This document shows positions 1-5,927 of a stretch of DNA of 14,016 nucleotides, piece by piece (the first letter of the stretch is position 1; each line of letters begins with the position of its first letter). The notes beneath the pieces were generated by a model. It saw only the letters and a list, made by a program, of their open reading frames with translations, had not been told where the DNA came from and made no database searches. The DNA comes from an uncultured Bacillota bacterium. Lineage in GTDB: Bacteria > Bacillota > Clostridia > Peptostreptococcales > Anaerovoracaceae. Location: the NCBI GenBank assembly GCA_946546075.1, contig CAMNNV010000019.1:1-14016 (forward strand), given 5' to 3'. Made by a program: the position numbers and the translations under genes.

Positions 1-1
1 A

Positions 2-55
2 CAGCGGAGTAGCGAAGCTGTAGATAAACAGCCGCAAAGTCCGCCTGAGATTTAA
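2..55 (+). CDS. Possible C-terminal end of a plus-strand gene cut by the window edge
   Basis: An open frame of 17 codons runs from the left edge to a TAA at 53-55, with a hydrophilic tail ending ...KQPQSPPEI. A long hairpin with a U-rich 3' flank begins two bases after the stop, which is where the terminator of a gene entering from the left would sit. The stretch is too short for any family assignment. Other frames, including two on the minus strand, are also open here, so the call rests mainly on the stop-then-terminator arrangement. Confidence 0.25.
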   Translation, partial: QRSSEAVDKQPQSPPEI

Positions 56-56
56 G

Positions 57-123
57 GAGAATAAAACCCTGAGAGAGCATGCGATCCAGGATCGCCAGAC
101 AATCTCAGGGTTTTGTTATTCTC
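57..123. terminator. Long nested hairpin, likely bidirectional terminator
   Basis: Arms 57-63 (GAGAATA) and 117-123 (TATTCTC) pair. After a 3-nt bulge at 114-116, arms 64-74 (AAACCCTGAGA) and 103-113 (TCTCAGGGTTT) also pair, giving 18 bp in all. A smaller hairpin, GCGATC/GATCGC (81-86 with 90-95), sits in the loop. A T-rich flank follows the inner stem on both strands, so it could stop transcription from the left and from the minus-strand kinase operon. The stem is longer than a typical terminator. Confidence 0.6.
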
Positions 124-157
124 TAACTGTTTTGGAGAAGTTACCTGACTGCAAACT

Positions 158-189
158 AAAAAGGACTGCCGCATATCAACGGCAGTCCT
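158..189 (-). terminator. Intrinsic terminator of the SDR-kinase operon
   Basis: Perfect 10-bp arms AGGACTGCCG (162-171) and CGGCAGTCCT (180-189) flank an 8-nt loop. On the minus strand the stem is followed by a run of five U (positions 162-158). It lies about 20 bases downstream of the kinase stop codon. Confidence 0.88.
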
Positions 190-207
190 CTGTCATTTCT
201 GTAAACT

Positions 208-1638
208 CTACTCAAAGATCTCGTATCTCTTCTTGAGAAGTTCTTCGTTCGTATCCTGGACGCTTTCGTATACAGGGAGCATCTTCATGTAGAGCTCATG
301 TGTCTCAGGATCCGGTGTGAATTCATCGGTGAAGCGGACCATCTTCTCGATGGCGGTGTCGAAGTCAGGATAGATCCCTGCGCCTACAGCTGCGCAGATC
401 GCGGAGCCGAGAGCTGCAGCGCCGTTCACCTCGTTGCGGACGGTCTTGATGCCGAATACATCGGCGAAGATCTGCATGAACAGATCACTGTTTGATCCGC
501 CGCCTGTGATGATCACCTTGTCGAGGGTCACACCCAGCTCATCCGTCATGTTGAACACGTGGCGGCGCATGGTCAGTGCCACGCCTTCCAGGATGGAGCG
601 GTATATGTGAGCCCTCTTGTGGCGTCCGTCAAAACCGATCATGATACCTTTGCGGTACATGGCGTCTACCGGAGCCAGCCAGTTGAGGACCGTCATGAGT
701 CCGTTGCTTCCCGCAGGGACGGTAGCAGCCTCTTCTGCCATCATCTCTTCCGGTGACATGCCGCGCTCAGCAGCGAGTTTGGCATATCCTTCACCGAGCA
801 CATCCCGGAACCAGCTTACGGTCCACATCCCGCGGCGGATGCCGTCGCTGTCGTAGAGATATCTGTTCGGAATGCTGGAGAACTTCGGCCAGTAGTACTG
901 GGTGTTCTTTGCATTCTCTTTTCCTTCGATCATGGCTACTGTATACGTTCCCAGGGAAACGCATGCGATATCATCGCCGCTGCAACCTGTACCAAGACCT
1001 TCCACGGCCTTGTCGTTAGCAGTCGCCATTACAGGAACGCCTTCCGGAAGGCCGGTGGCTTCTGCAGCTTCCTTGGTGACATAACCGAGAACATCTCCCG
1101 GCATCACAAGGTCAAATAACATTTCACGAGGCATGCCTGTGGCTTCGTAGTCAGCCGGGTCATCGGACCATTTCCAGTTGTCAACATCGATCGGCCAGCC
1201 GCCTTCATAGATGGAAACGCTGTCCTTCTTCTCGCCGGTGAGGCGGTGGGTGATGTAACCGGATGAGCCCACGATATAGGCCACATCTTCATTTGTATGC
1301 TCGTACGGCCTTGAAACTCTCACGTCCATCCAGCTGAGAGCCGGCTGAGCCAGAGTGCCATCCGCCTTGAGGTATGCTCTGCAGTATCTTATCGTACAAA
1401 GGCCGATGCCCACGATATCTGCAGGGTCGTATGGGAAAGCGGCCATGCACTTCTTCGAAGCTGCGCAGATCGCATCCCACCAGTCATCATCAGGATGCTC
1501 CACGTAACCCGGCTGCGGAAGGTCGTACGGACGAAGAGCCTGCTTGCCCTCGCATACGATATGACCCTCTGTATCGAAAATAACTATTTTTGCGCTCTGA
1601 GAACCTTCGTCGATCCCTATGAGGTATTTGTTGCTCAT
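208..1638 (-). CDS. FGGY-family carbohydrate/polyol kinase
   Basis: This is a 476-aa kinase expected to move the ATP gamma-phosphate to a sugar or polyol hydroxyl in the cytoplasm. The N-terminal phosphate-binding motif GIDEGSQSAKIVIFD starts at residue 8. A putative catalytic Asp is D209 in ATANDKAVEGLGTG. The C-terminal adenosine-binding block ITGGGSNSDLFMQIFADVFG lies around residues 377-396, preceded by ILEGVALTMRRH. The length matches the family (about 480-520 aa). I chose the ATG at 1638 because AAGGAG sits 6 nt upstream; an ATG seven codons earlier would place that site inside the gene. It is the second gene of a two-gene operon, 27 nt after the SDR. The sequence is xylulokinase-like in outline, but substrate cannot be read from it, and glycerol, xylulose, erythrulose or similar remain open. 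Confidence 0.9.
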   Translation of the reverse strand: MSNKYLIGIDEGSQSAKIVIFDTEGHIVCEGKQALRPYDLPQPGYVEHPDDDWWDAICAASKKCMAAFPYDPADIVGIGLCTIRYCRAYLKADGTLAQPALSWMDVRVSRPYEHTNEDVAYIVGSSGYITHRLTGEKKDSVSIYEGGWPIDVDNWKWSDDPADYEATGMPREMLFDLVMPGDVLGYVTKEAAEATGLPEGVPVMATANDKAVEGLGTGCSGDDIACVSLGTYTVAMIEGKENAKNTQYYWPKFSSIPNRYLYDSDGIRRGMWTVSWFRDVLGEGYAKLAAERGMSPEEMMAEEAATVPAGSNGLMTVLNWLAPVDAMYRKGIMIGFDGRHKRAHIYRSILEGVALTMRRHVFNMTDELGVTLDKVIITGGGSNSDLFMQIFADVFGIKTVRNEVNGAAALGSAICAAVGAGIYPDFDTAIEKMVRFTDEFTPDPETHELYMKMLPVYESVQDTNEELLKKRYEIFE

Positions 1639-1665
1639 CTGTTTCTCCTTATCATGCAAAGAGCG

Positions 1666-2457
1666 TTAGCGTACCAGATATCCGCCGTCAACTACCAGCA
1701 GTGTGCCGTTGACGTACTGTGCAGCGTGGCTTGCCAGGAATACGACAGCACCCATGAGGTCCTGTCTTTCTCCCCATCTGTCTGCAGGGATGTGATTCTT
1801 GATGGTGATGTATTTCTCGTCCTCTTCATTTCCGGAGCCTGTTCCGGTCGTCATTGCTGTCTGGAAGTATCCAGGAGCGATGCCGTTTACCGTGATGCCG
1901 TACTTGCCCAGTTCATCAGCATAAGCCTTGGTAAGACCCATGAGGCCGGCCTTCATTGCAGCATAGGCAGGTGATCCAAGGCCTCCCAGGAATGAGAAGA
2001 GTGAGCAGATGTTGATGATGCGACCGCTCTTCTGCGGGATCATGTATCTTGCTACCTCGTGGGAGAGGTCGAATGCACCCGTCAGGTTGATGTCGATCAT
2101 CGGATCCCATTTGTCACGGCCGAAGTTCAGTACATCGTCGATGAGGCAGATGCCTGCGCAGTTTACGAGGATATCGATAGAACCGAATACTTCAGCACAT
2201 TTGTCTGCGACCTTTGCGCAGATCCCGTCTTCTCTGATGTCTCCCAGCATGAATTCGTACTTCACACCGCAAGCTTCGATCATTTCTTTTGTGGAACCAT
2301 CGTCTTCGACAGCAGCAAAGCAGAAGATATTAGCGCCACCCTTTGCGAGAGCCAGTGCGAATGTCTGGCCGAGTCCGCTGTTTCCGCCTGTTACGATAGC
2401 GTTCTTTCCCTTCAGTGAGAAAAAGTCCATGTTGAATTCATTGATATCATAGCCCAT
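1666..2457 (-). CDS. Short-chain dehydrogenase/reductase (SDR), classical type
   Basis: A 263-aa NAD(P)-dependent oxidoreductase, probably acting on a hydroxyl/keto group of a sugar acid or polyol. The cofactor motif TGGNSGLG spans 23-30 and the NCAG motif 99-102. Catalytic Ser152, Tyr165 and Lys169 fit the SDR pattern (YAAMK), and the C-terminal VVDGGY block is typical. Overall it resembles KduD/gluconate 5-dehydrogenase-like enzymes, but that resemblance does not fix the substrate. No Arg stands directly after the second strand (FCFAAVEDDG), which mildly favours NAD over NADP. A strong GAGGAGGT site lies just upstream of the ATG at 2457. It is the first gene of the leftward operon, behind a leader containing a terminator hairpin, so its expression is probably controlled by attenuation. 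Confidence 0.92.
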   Translation of the reverse strand: MGYDINEFNMDFFSLKGKNAIVTGGNSGLGQTFALALAKGGANIFCFAAVEDDGSTKEMIEACGVKYEFMLGDIREDGICAKVADKCAEVFGSIDILVNCAGICLIDDVLNFGRDKWDPMIDINLTGAFDLSHEVARYMIPQKSGRIINICSLFSFLGGLGSPAYAAMKAGLMGLTKAYADELGKYGITVNGIAPGYFQTAMTTGTGSGNEEDEKYITIKNHIPADRWGERQDLMGAVVFLASHAAQYVNGTLLVVDGGYLVR

Positions 2458-2485
2458 TGTGAAACCTCCTCATAATAGATGTGGT

Positions 2486-2550
2486 AAAAAAATAAGAGAT
2501 AGCCCACTTGATAATTTCCGCACGTCAAAAAAGAAATTATCGCTATCTCT
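2486..2550 (-). promoter_or_regulatory. Leader terminator (attenuator) of the SDR-kinase operon
   Basis: On the minus strand AGAGATAGC (2550-2542) pairs with GCTATCTCT (2503-2495), and GATAATTTC (2541-2533) pairs with GAAATTATC (2518-2510). This gives an 18-bp stem with a one-sided 6-nt bulge and a 14-nt loop. The stem is followed by TATTTTTTTA (2494-2485). It lies between the predicted promoter and the SDR ribosome binding site, so transcription would stop before the gene unless the hairpin is prevented. The loop and 3' arm carry TTTGACGTGCGG, matching the leader of the divergent operon. Confidence 0.75.
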
Positions 2551-2576
2551 CTCCAGTCTCTGCAATAACTATATAA

Positions 2577-2605
2577 ATGATAGCATCCGGAGGGGATGAT
2601 GTCAA
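2577..2605 (-). promoter_or_regulatory. Sigma70-type promoter for the SDR-kinase operon
   Basis: Read on the minus strand, the -35 is a perfect TTGACA (2605-2600). A 17-bp spacer and a -10 of TATCAT (2582-2577) follow. The predicted start near 2570 gives a leader of about 110 nt that includes the whole terminator hairpin. Confidence 0.75.
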
Positions 2606-2653
2606 ACACATATGTGACATATTACGCAATTTTCAGACAAATTGAGCATGCTC
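2599..2653. promoter_or_regulatory. Inter-promoter segment with three dyads, candidate operators
   Basis: Three inverted repeats lie between the two divergent -35 boxes. The first is ATGTCA-N10-TGACAT (2599-2620), with an internal perfect palindrome CACATATGTG (2607-2616), and it overlaps the minus-strand -35. The second is CAATTT-N6-AAATTG (2627-2644). The third is the perfect palindrome GAGCATGCTC (2644-2653), which abuts the plus-strand -35. Position suggests binding by one or more DNA regulators, but no DNA-binding regulator is encoded in the window. Short palindromes in AT-rich DNA can arise by chance. Confidence 0.35.
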
Positions 2654-2654
2654 C

Positions 2655-2683
2655 TTGACAACGTGTATGAAAGTTGGTACAAT
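2655..2683 (+). promoter_or_regulatory. Sigma70-type promoter for the FAD oxidase-Etf operon
   Basis: A perfect TTGACA (2655-2660), a 17-bp spacer and TACAAT (2678-2683) form a near-consensus promoter. The predicted start near 2690 leaves a leader of about 90 nt before the first gene. Confidence 0.85.
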
Positions 2684-2712
2684 AAACTACGTAAACATAG
2701 CTTTAGAGAAAC

Positions 2713-2760
2713 AGAGTAGCTTTGTGCATGGTTTGCGTGCGCCGAAGTTACTTTTTTATT
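2713..2760 (+). promoter_or_regulatory. Leader terminator (attenuator) of the FAD oxidase-Etf operon
   Basis: AGTAGCTTTGTGC (2715-2727) pairs with GCGCCGAAGTTACT (2739-2752) over 13 bp including G-U pairs, with one bulged C at 2742 and an 11-nt loop. The stem runs into six T (2752-2757) and then ATT. It sits in the leader, about 10 nt before the AAAAAGGAG ribosome binding site, so it would end transcription ahead of the operon by default. The loop and 3' arm contain TTTGCGTGCG, shared with the divergent leader. Confidence 0.75.
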
Positions 2761-2780
2761 ATCAAAAAGGAGAAAATGAT

Positions 2781-4247
2781 ATGGCTATTTCAAGAGAAAA
2801 AATCGTAGAAGAATTAAAAAACATTCTCAGAGACGAGCAGGTAGTCACAGATGAACAGGTCCTCAAAGAGAGCAGCAGAGACAGGTACAGGAAGTATGAG
2901 CAGTGTATGGACGTATACACGCAGCCGATCCCTGCAGCAGTCGTTTTCGCAGAGAGTACAGAAGATATCACTAAGATCCTGGCATTTGCCGATGAGAACG
3001 GAGTAAACGTTGTCCCTCGTACAGGTCAGTCAGCGATCGAGGGTGGCCTTGAAACAGCCAAAGAGAATTCCGTCGTTATCGATGGTACGAGAATGAACAA
3101 GGTGCTTGAGATAAACGAGACGAACATGCAGGTCACTTGCCAGTGTGGTGTTCCTCTCGAGAGCCTCGAAGATCAGCTCAGAGAAATGGGCCTTACGACA
3201 GGCCATTCACCGCAGTCTAAGCCACTGGCGCAGATGGGCGGTCTCGTAGCAACGAGGAGCATCGGTCAGTTCTCAACGCTCTACGGCGGCATCGAAGATA
3301 TGATCGTAGGTCTTGAAGTCGTATTCCCTGGTGGCAAAGTCTGCAGGATCAAGAACGTTCCTAGAAGATCAGTAGGTCCTGATATCAGACACATCGTTCT
3401 GGGAAATGAAGGCGCTCTTTGCTTCATCACGGAAGTCACAGTGAAGATCTTCAAGTATCAGCCGGAGAACAACATCTACATGGGTTACAAAGTTGACAAC
3501 ATGACGGACGGATTCAAGGTGCTCCGTCAGGTCATGGTAGATGGATACAAGCCATCCGTAGCAAGACTTTATGACCTGCAGGATGCTGAGATGCATTTTG
3601 ACTGGGCAGATGGCAAATGCGTTCTGGTGTTCATGGCAGAAGGCCCTGCAGCTGTTGCGAAGGCAACGGCAGAAGGTATCGAAGCGATCATCGCAGGGAT
3701 AGATAATGCAGAAGTAGTAGATCCTGCTATCATCGAGAAGTGGTTCAACAGACTGAACTGGGGACCTGAGCAGATCGCGGAAGAAAGAGAAGAGATCATC
3801 GCTACGAAGAACATCGGTATCACGACGGAGATCTCAGGATGCTGGGACTGCATCAATGATATCTATGACGAAGTAATCGAGAGAATAACGAACGAAGTAC
3901 CTGATCTTACCATGATCGGAGGACATACTTCACACAGTTACATCAACGGAACAAACGTATATTTCACATATTACTACAACGTAGTTGACTGCGAACCGGA
4001 AGAAGAGATCAACAAGTATCACAACCTGATCAACAAGATCATCTGCGAATCAGCAGTCAAGTACGGCGGATCCATTGCACATCACCATGGTCTGGGCAAG
4101 GCAAGAGCTCACATGGTATGGGAAGAGTACGGTTCTTCATTCTATATGCTGGATACTCTCAAGAAAGCATTCGACCCTAACGGCATCATGAATATGGGAA
4201 CACTCATTCCAATCAAACACGATCCGGAGAACCCTTGGAGATTCTAA
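2781..4247 (+). CDS. FAD-binding oxidase, alkyl-DHAP synthase-like subgroup of the VAO/GlcD family
   Basis: A 488-aa cytoplasmic flavoprotein with an FAD-binding PCMH fold in the N-terminal half (about residues 45-225) and an FAD-oxidase C-terminal domain. The segments VPRRSVGPDIRHIVLGNEGAL and GGSIAHHHGLGKAR (His434-436) resemble alkyl-DHAP synthase (AGPS) rather than glycolate oxidase GlcD, which has an EHGIG-type motif there. The C-terminal FDPNGIMNMGTL is typical of the superfamily. I chose the ATG at 2781 because AAAAAGGAG lies 8 nt upstream; an in-frame ATG at 2655 would fall on the promoter -35. It leads an operon with EtfB and EtfA, so electrons from the reduced flavin probably go to Etf. 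No Fe-S motif is present. Lactate-type 2-hydroxy acids or a phosphorylated C3/C4 compound are possible substrates; neither is shown by the sequence. Confidence 0.87.
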   Translation: MAISREKIVEELKNILRDEQVVTDEQVLKESSRDRYRKYEQCMDVYTQPIPAAVVFAESTEDITKILAFADENGVNVVPRTGQSAIEGGLETAKENSVVIDGTRMNKVLEINETNMQVTCQCGVPLESLEDQLREMGLTTGHSPQSKPLAQMGGLVATRSIGQFSTLYGGIEDMIVGLEVVFPGGKVCRIKNVPRRSVGPDIRHIVLGNEGALCFITEVTVKIFKYQPENNIYMGYKVDNMTDGFKVLRQVMVDGYKPSVARLYDLQDAEMHFDWADGKCVLVFMAEGPAAVAKATAEGIEAIIAGIDNAEVVDPAIIEKWFNRLNWGPEQIAEEREEIIATKNIGITTEISGCWDCINDIYDEVIERITNEVPDLTMIGGHTSHSYINGTNVYFTYYYNVVDCEPEEEINKYHNLINKIICESAVKYGGSIAHHHGLGKARAHMVWEEYGSSFYMLDTLKKAFDPNGIMNMGTLIPIKHDPENPWRF

Positions 4248-4248
4248 A

Positions 4249-5043
4249 ATGATAACCATCATAAACTGCTTCAAAATGGAGAAAGACTACGACAAGGTTT
4301 CTGAGCAGGAATGGCAGCAGGCAGCAGATGAAGGTAAGCTCGATCTGGGATACCTGAAATCAAAAATCAATGTGACGGATGAGAGCGGTCTCGAACTCTC
4401 TCTCAGATTCCAGGATGCATGTGCCGGAACTGGTCAGGAAGCGCAGCTTGAAGCGGTGAGCGCAGGAGAGGAGAATGTGACAAGCACTCTTCAGACTCTC
4501 GCAGCTCTCGGATATGACAGGACATGCAGGATCTGCAACAAAGAAGAACTGGACCCGGGATACGTATCACAGATCCTGGCCGGTTACATCGAAGAAACAG
4601 ATCCCGACATCATCGTCTGCGGAGACAGCAGCGCAGCTGGCAGCAGCAAAGCTGTACCGATCCTTATGGCGGAGCGCTTCGGGATGCGGTGCATAAGCGG
4701 GGTGACAGATTTTACTCCCGTGGATGATGAGCATATCAAAGTCGTATACAGAAGAGACGGACGTCTATATGAGGAGACGGCAAGCCTTCCTCTTGTGCTG
4801 ATGATAGGAAATGTAGGCAGAACGTATCTAAGGGTGCCTACACTGAAACAGCGCCTTGCCAGTGCAGGGCACGAGATAAAGGTGATCGAACCGGATCGCG
4901 ATAATCACAAGGGCGCTGTAATAACAGGATTCCGAATAGAGAACAACAACAGACAGACAGAATATATAGATGGCTCTGATGCCGATGCGGCAGCAAGGAT
5001 CATTTACGACAGACTCCTCCGTGAGGGGGTGATAGACAGATGA
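4249..5043 (+). CDS. etfB: Electron transfer flavoprotein, beta subunit
   Basis: A 264-aa EtfB/FixA-type subunit that should pair with the adjacent EtfA and carry electrons from the neighbouring flavin oxidases. Visible features are the segment DIIVCGDSSAAGSSKAVPILMAERFG (about residues 119-144), equivalent to the nucleotide-binding region of EtfB, and the block SLPLVLMIGNVGRTYLRVPT (about 178-197), corresponding to the LPxVxxV region before the recognition loop. The length is normal (about 250-265 aa). It starts one base after the upstream stop with TTGGAG in reach, and its stop overlaps the EtfA start (ATGA), indicating translational coupling. Sequence alone does not show whether this Etf bifurcates electrons, and the gene is divergent from the fatty-acid-oxidation EtfB. 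The FAD oxidase neighbours recall the lactate dehydrogenase-Etf complexes of acetogens. Confidence 0.88.
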   Translation: MITIINCFKMEKDYDKVSEQEWQQAADEGKLDLGYLKSKINVTDESGLELSLRFQDACAGTGQEAQLEAVSAGEENVTSTLQTLAALGYDRTCRICNKEELDPGYVSQILAGYIEETDPDIIVCGDSSAAGSSKAVPILMAERFGMRCISGVTDFTPVDDEHIKVVYRRDGRLYEETASLPLVLMIGNVGRTYLRVPTLKQRLASAGHEIKVIEPDRDNHKGAVITGFRIENNNRQTEYIDGSDADAAARIIYDRLLREGVIDR

Positions 5044-5927
5044 GGATATACGCAGTGATCGATGAGATCTGGGCAGGGAAGACCTGGTCAGAGGAGAACA
5101 TCACAGCTTTTGCGAATGCGAATGGTATATCACTCTCTCACCTGATCATTGTCAGGGTGGAAGGCGACGCGGAAGTATCAGATCCGGGTGACGCTGCAGG
5201 AGAACTTGAATCTTTGTGCAGCGATGCGGATATGGTGATATTCCCGGGCAGTGACGCCGGAAGACAGATGGCAGTCACGCTGGGAGCAAGGACCGAAGGG
5301 ACCTTCATGACGGACGTCATTGAAGCGGATCCTGAAGCAGCCACTGCTTCAAAAAAGGTCTTTGCAGGCAACCTGATCGCTGACTATAGGCTTTCCGAAA
5401 AGCCATGGTGTATATCGGCAGACAGAAGTTTCGGAGAGACTTCGGAGCTGGCAGGGCAGACGGATATAGAGATCAGACTCGATAAGGAGTCGAATCATGG
5501 ATCTAGATTCCATGATAGGATAGTAACGGAAGAAACGTCGGCAGAAGGCCTCAAAAATGCAAAATTCATCGTGGCTGCAGGACAGGGCCTCGGAAGAGCC
5601 GCTGCAGTACAGAAGGTGATAGACGTTGCGGAGGCGGCTGGTGCCCAGGCGGGAGCCAGCAGACCTGTAGTGATGAACGGCTGGGCTCCGATGAACAGTC
5701 TTATAGGAGTCAGCGGTGCCATCACATCTGCGGATGTGTGCATAACGGCAGGAGCCAGCGGAGCACCCGCATTCTTTGCGGGAATCAATAGGAGCACCAC
5801 CATTATTGCCATCAACAGTGACGAGAATGCTCCGGTGATGGCCAGATCAGATCTGGCGGTAACGGGAGACGCAGAAGAAATCATGACAGCTTTGGGAAGA
5901 TTGATAGAAGGTGAGCAAGATGAGTAG
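5040..5927 (+). CDS. etfA: Electron transfer flavoprotein, alpha subunit
   Basis: A 295-aa EtfA/FixB-type subunit. The C-terminal FAD domain (about residues 175-285) is well marked: GASRPVVMNGWAPM (205 onward), then IGVSGAITSADVCITAGASGAPAFFAGI, then IIAINSDENAPVMARSDLAVTGD. These fit the FAD-contacting blocks of the family. The N-terminal domain is poorly conserved. It lacks the N-terminal ferredoxin-like extension found in the ~400-aa EtfA of the Acetobacterium lactate dehydrogenase complex, so an extra Fe-S cluster is not expected. The ATG overlaps the EtfB stop by four bases, with AGGGGGTGA upstream, and its own end overlaps the next gene by 8 bases. The tight packing argues that EtfAB and the two FAD oxidases are made together. 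Confidence 0.9.
   Translation: MRIYAVIDEIWAGKTWSEENITAFANANGISLSHLIIVRVEGDAEVSDPGDAAGELESLCSDADMVIFPGSDAGRQMAVTLGARTEGTFMTDVIEADPEAATASKKVFAGNLIADYRLSEKPWCISADRSFGETSELAGQTDIEIRLDKESNHGSRFHDRIVTEETSAEGLKNAKFIVAAGQGLGRAAAVQKVIDVAEAAGAQAGASRPVVMNGWAPMNSLIGVSGAITSADVCITAGASGAPAFFAGINRSTTIIAINSDENAPVMARSDLAVTGDAEEIMTALGRLIEGEQDE

Noticed and set aside
208..1638. Naming the kinase as glycerol kinase because a GlpP protein is nearby
   Set aside because: The sequence shows only general FGGY motifs and is not close to GlpK in its substrate-contact regions as far as I can read; a gene name would be a guess.
2655..2780. 42-codon N-terminal extension of the first FAD oxidase from an ATG-containing open frame at 2655
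   Set aside because: The extension covers the promoter -35/-10 and the leader terminator, and a strong ribosome binding site precedes the ATG at 2781, where recognisable family sequence begins.
4249..5927. EtfAB as fatty-acid or carnitine FixAB
   Set aside because: The genes are embedded between two FAD_binding_4 oxidases with overlapping ends, and no acyl-CoA dehydrogenase is present, so coupling to those oxidases is the simpler reading.
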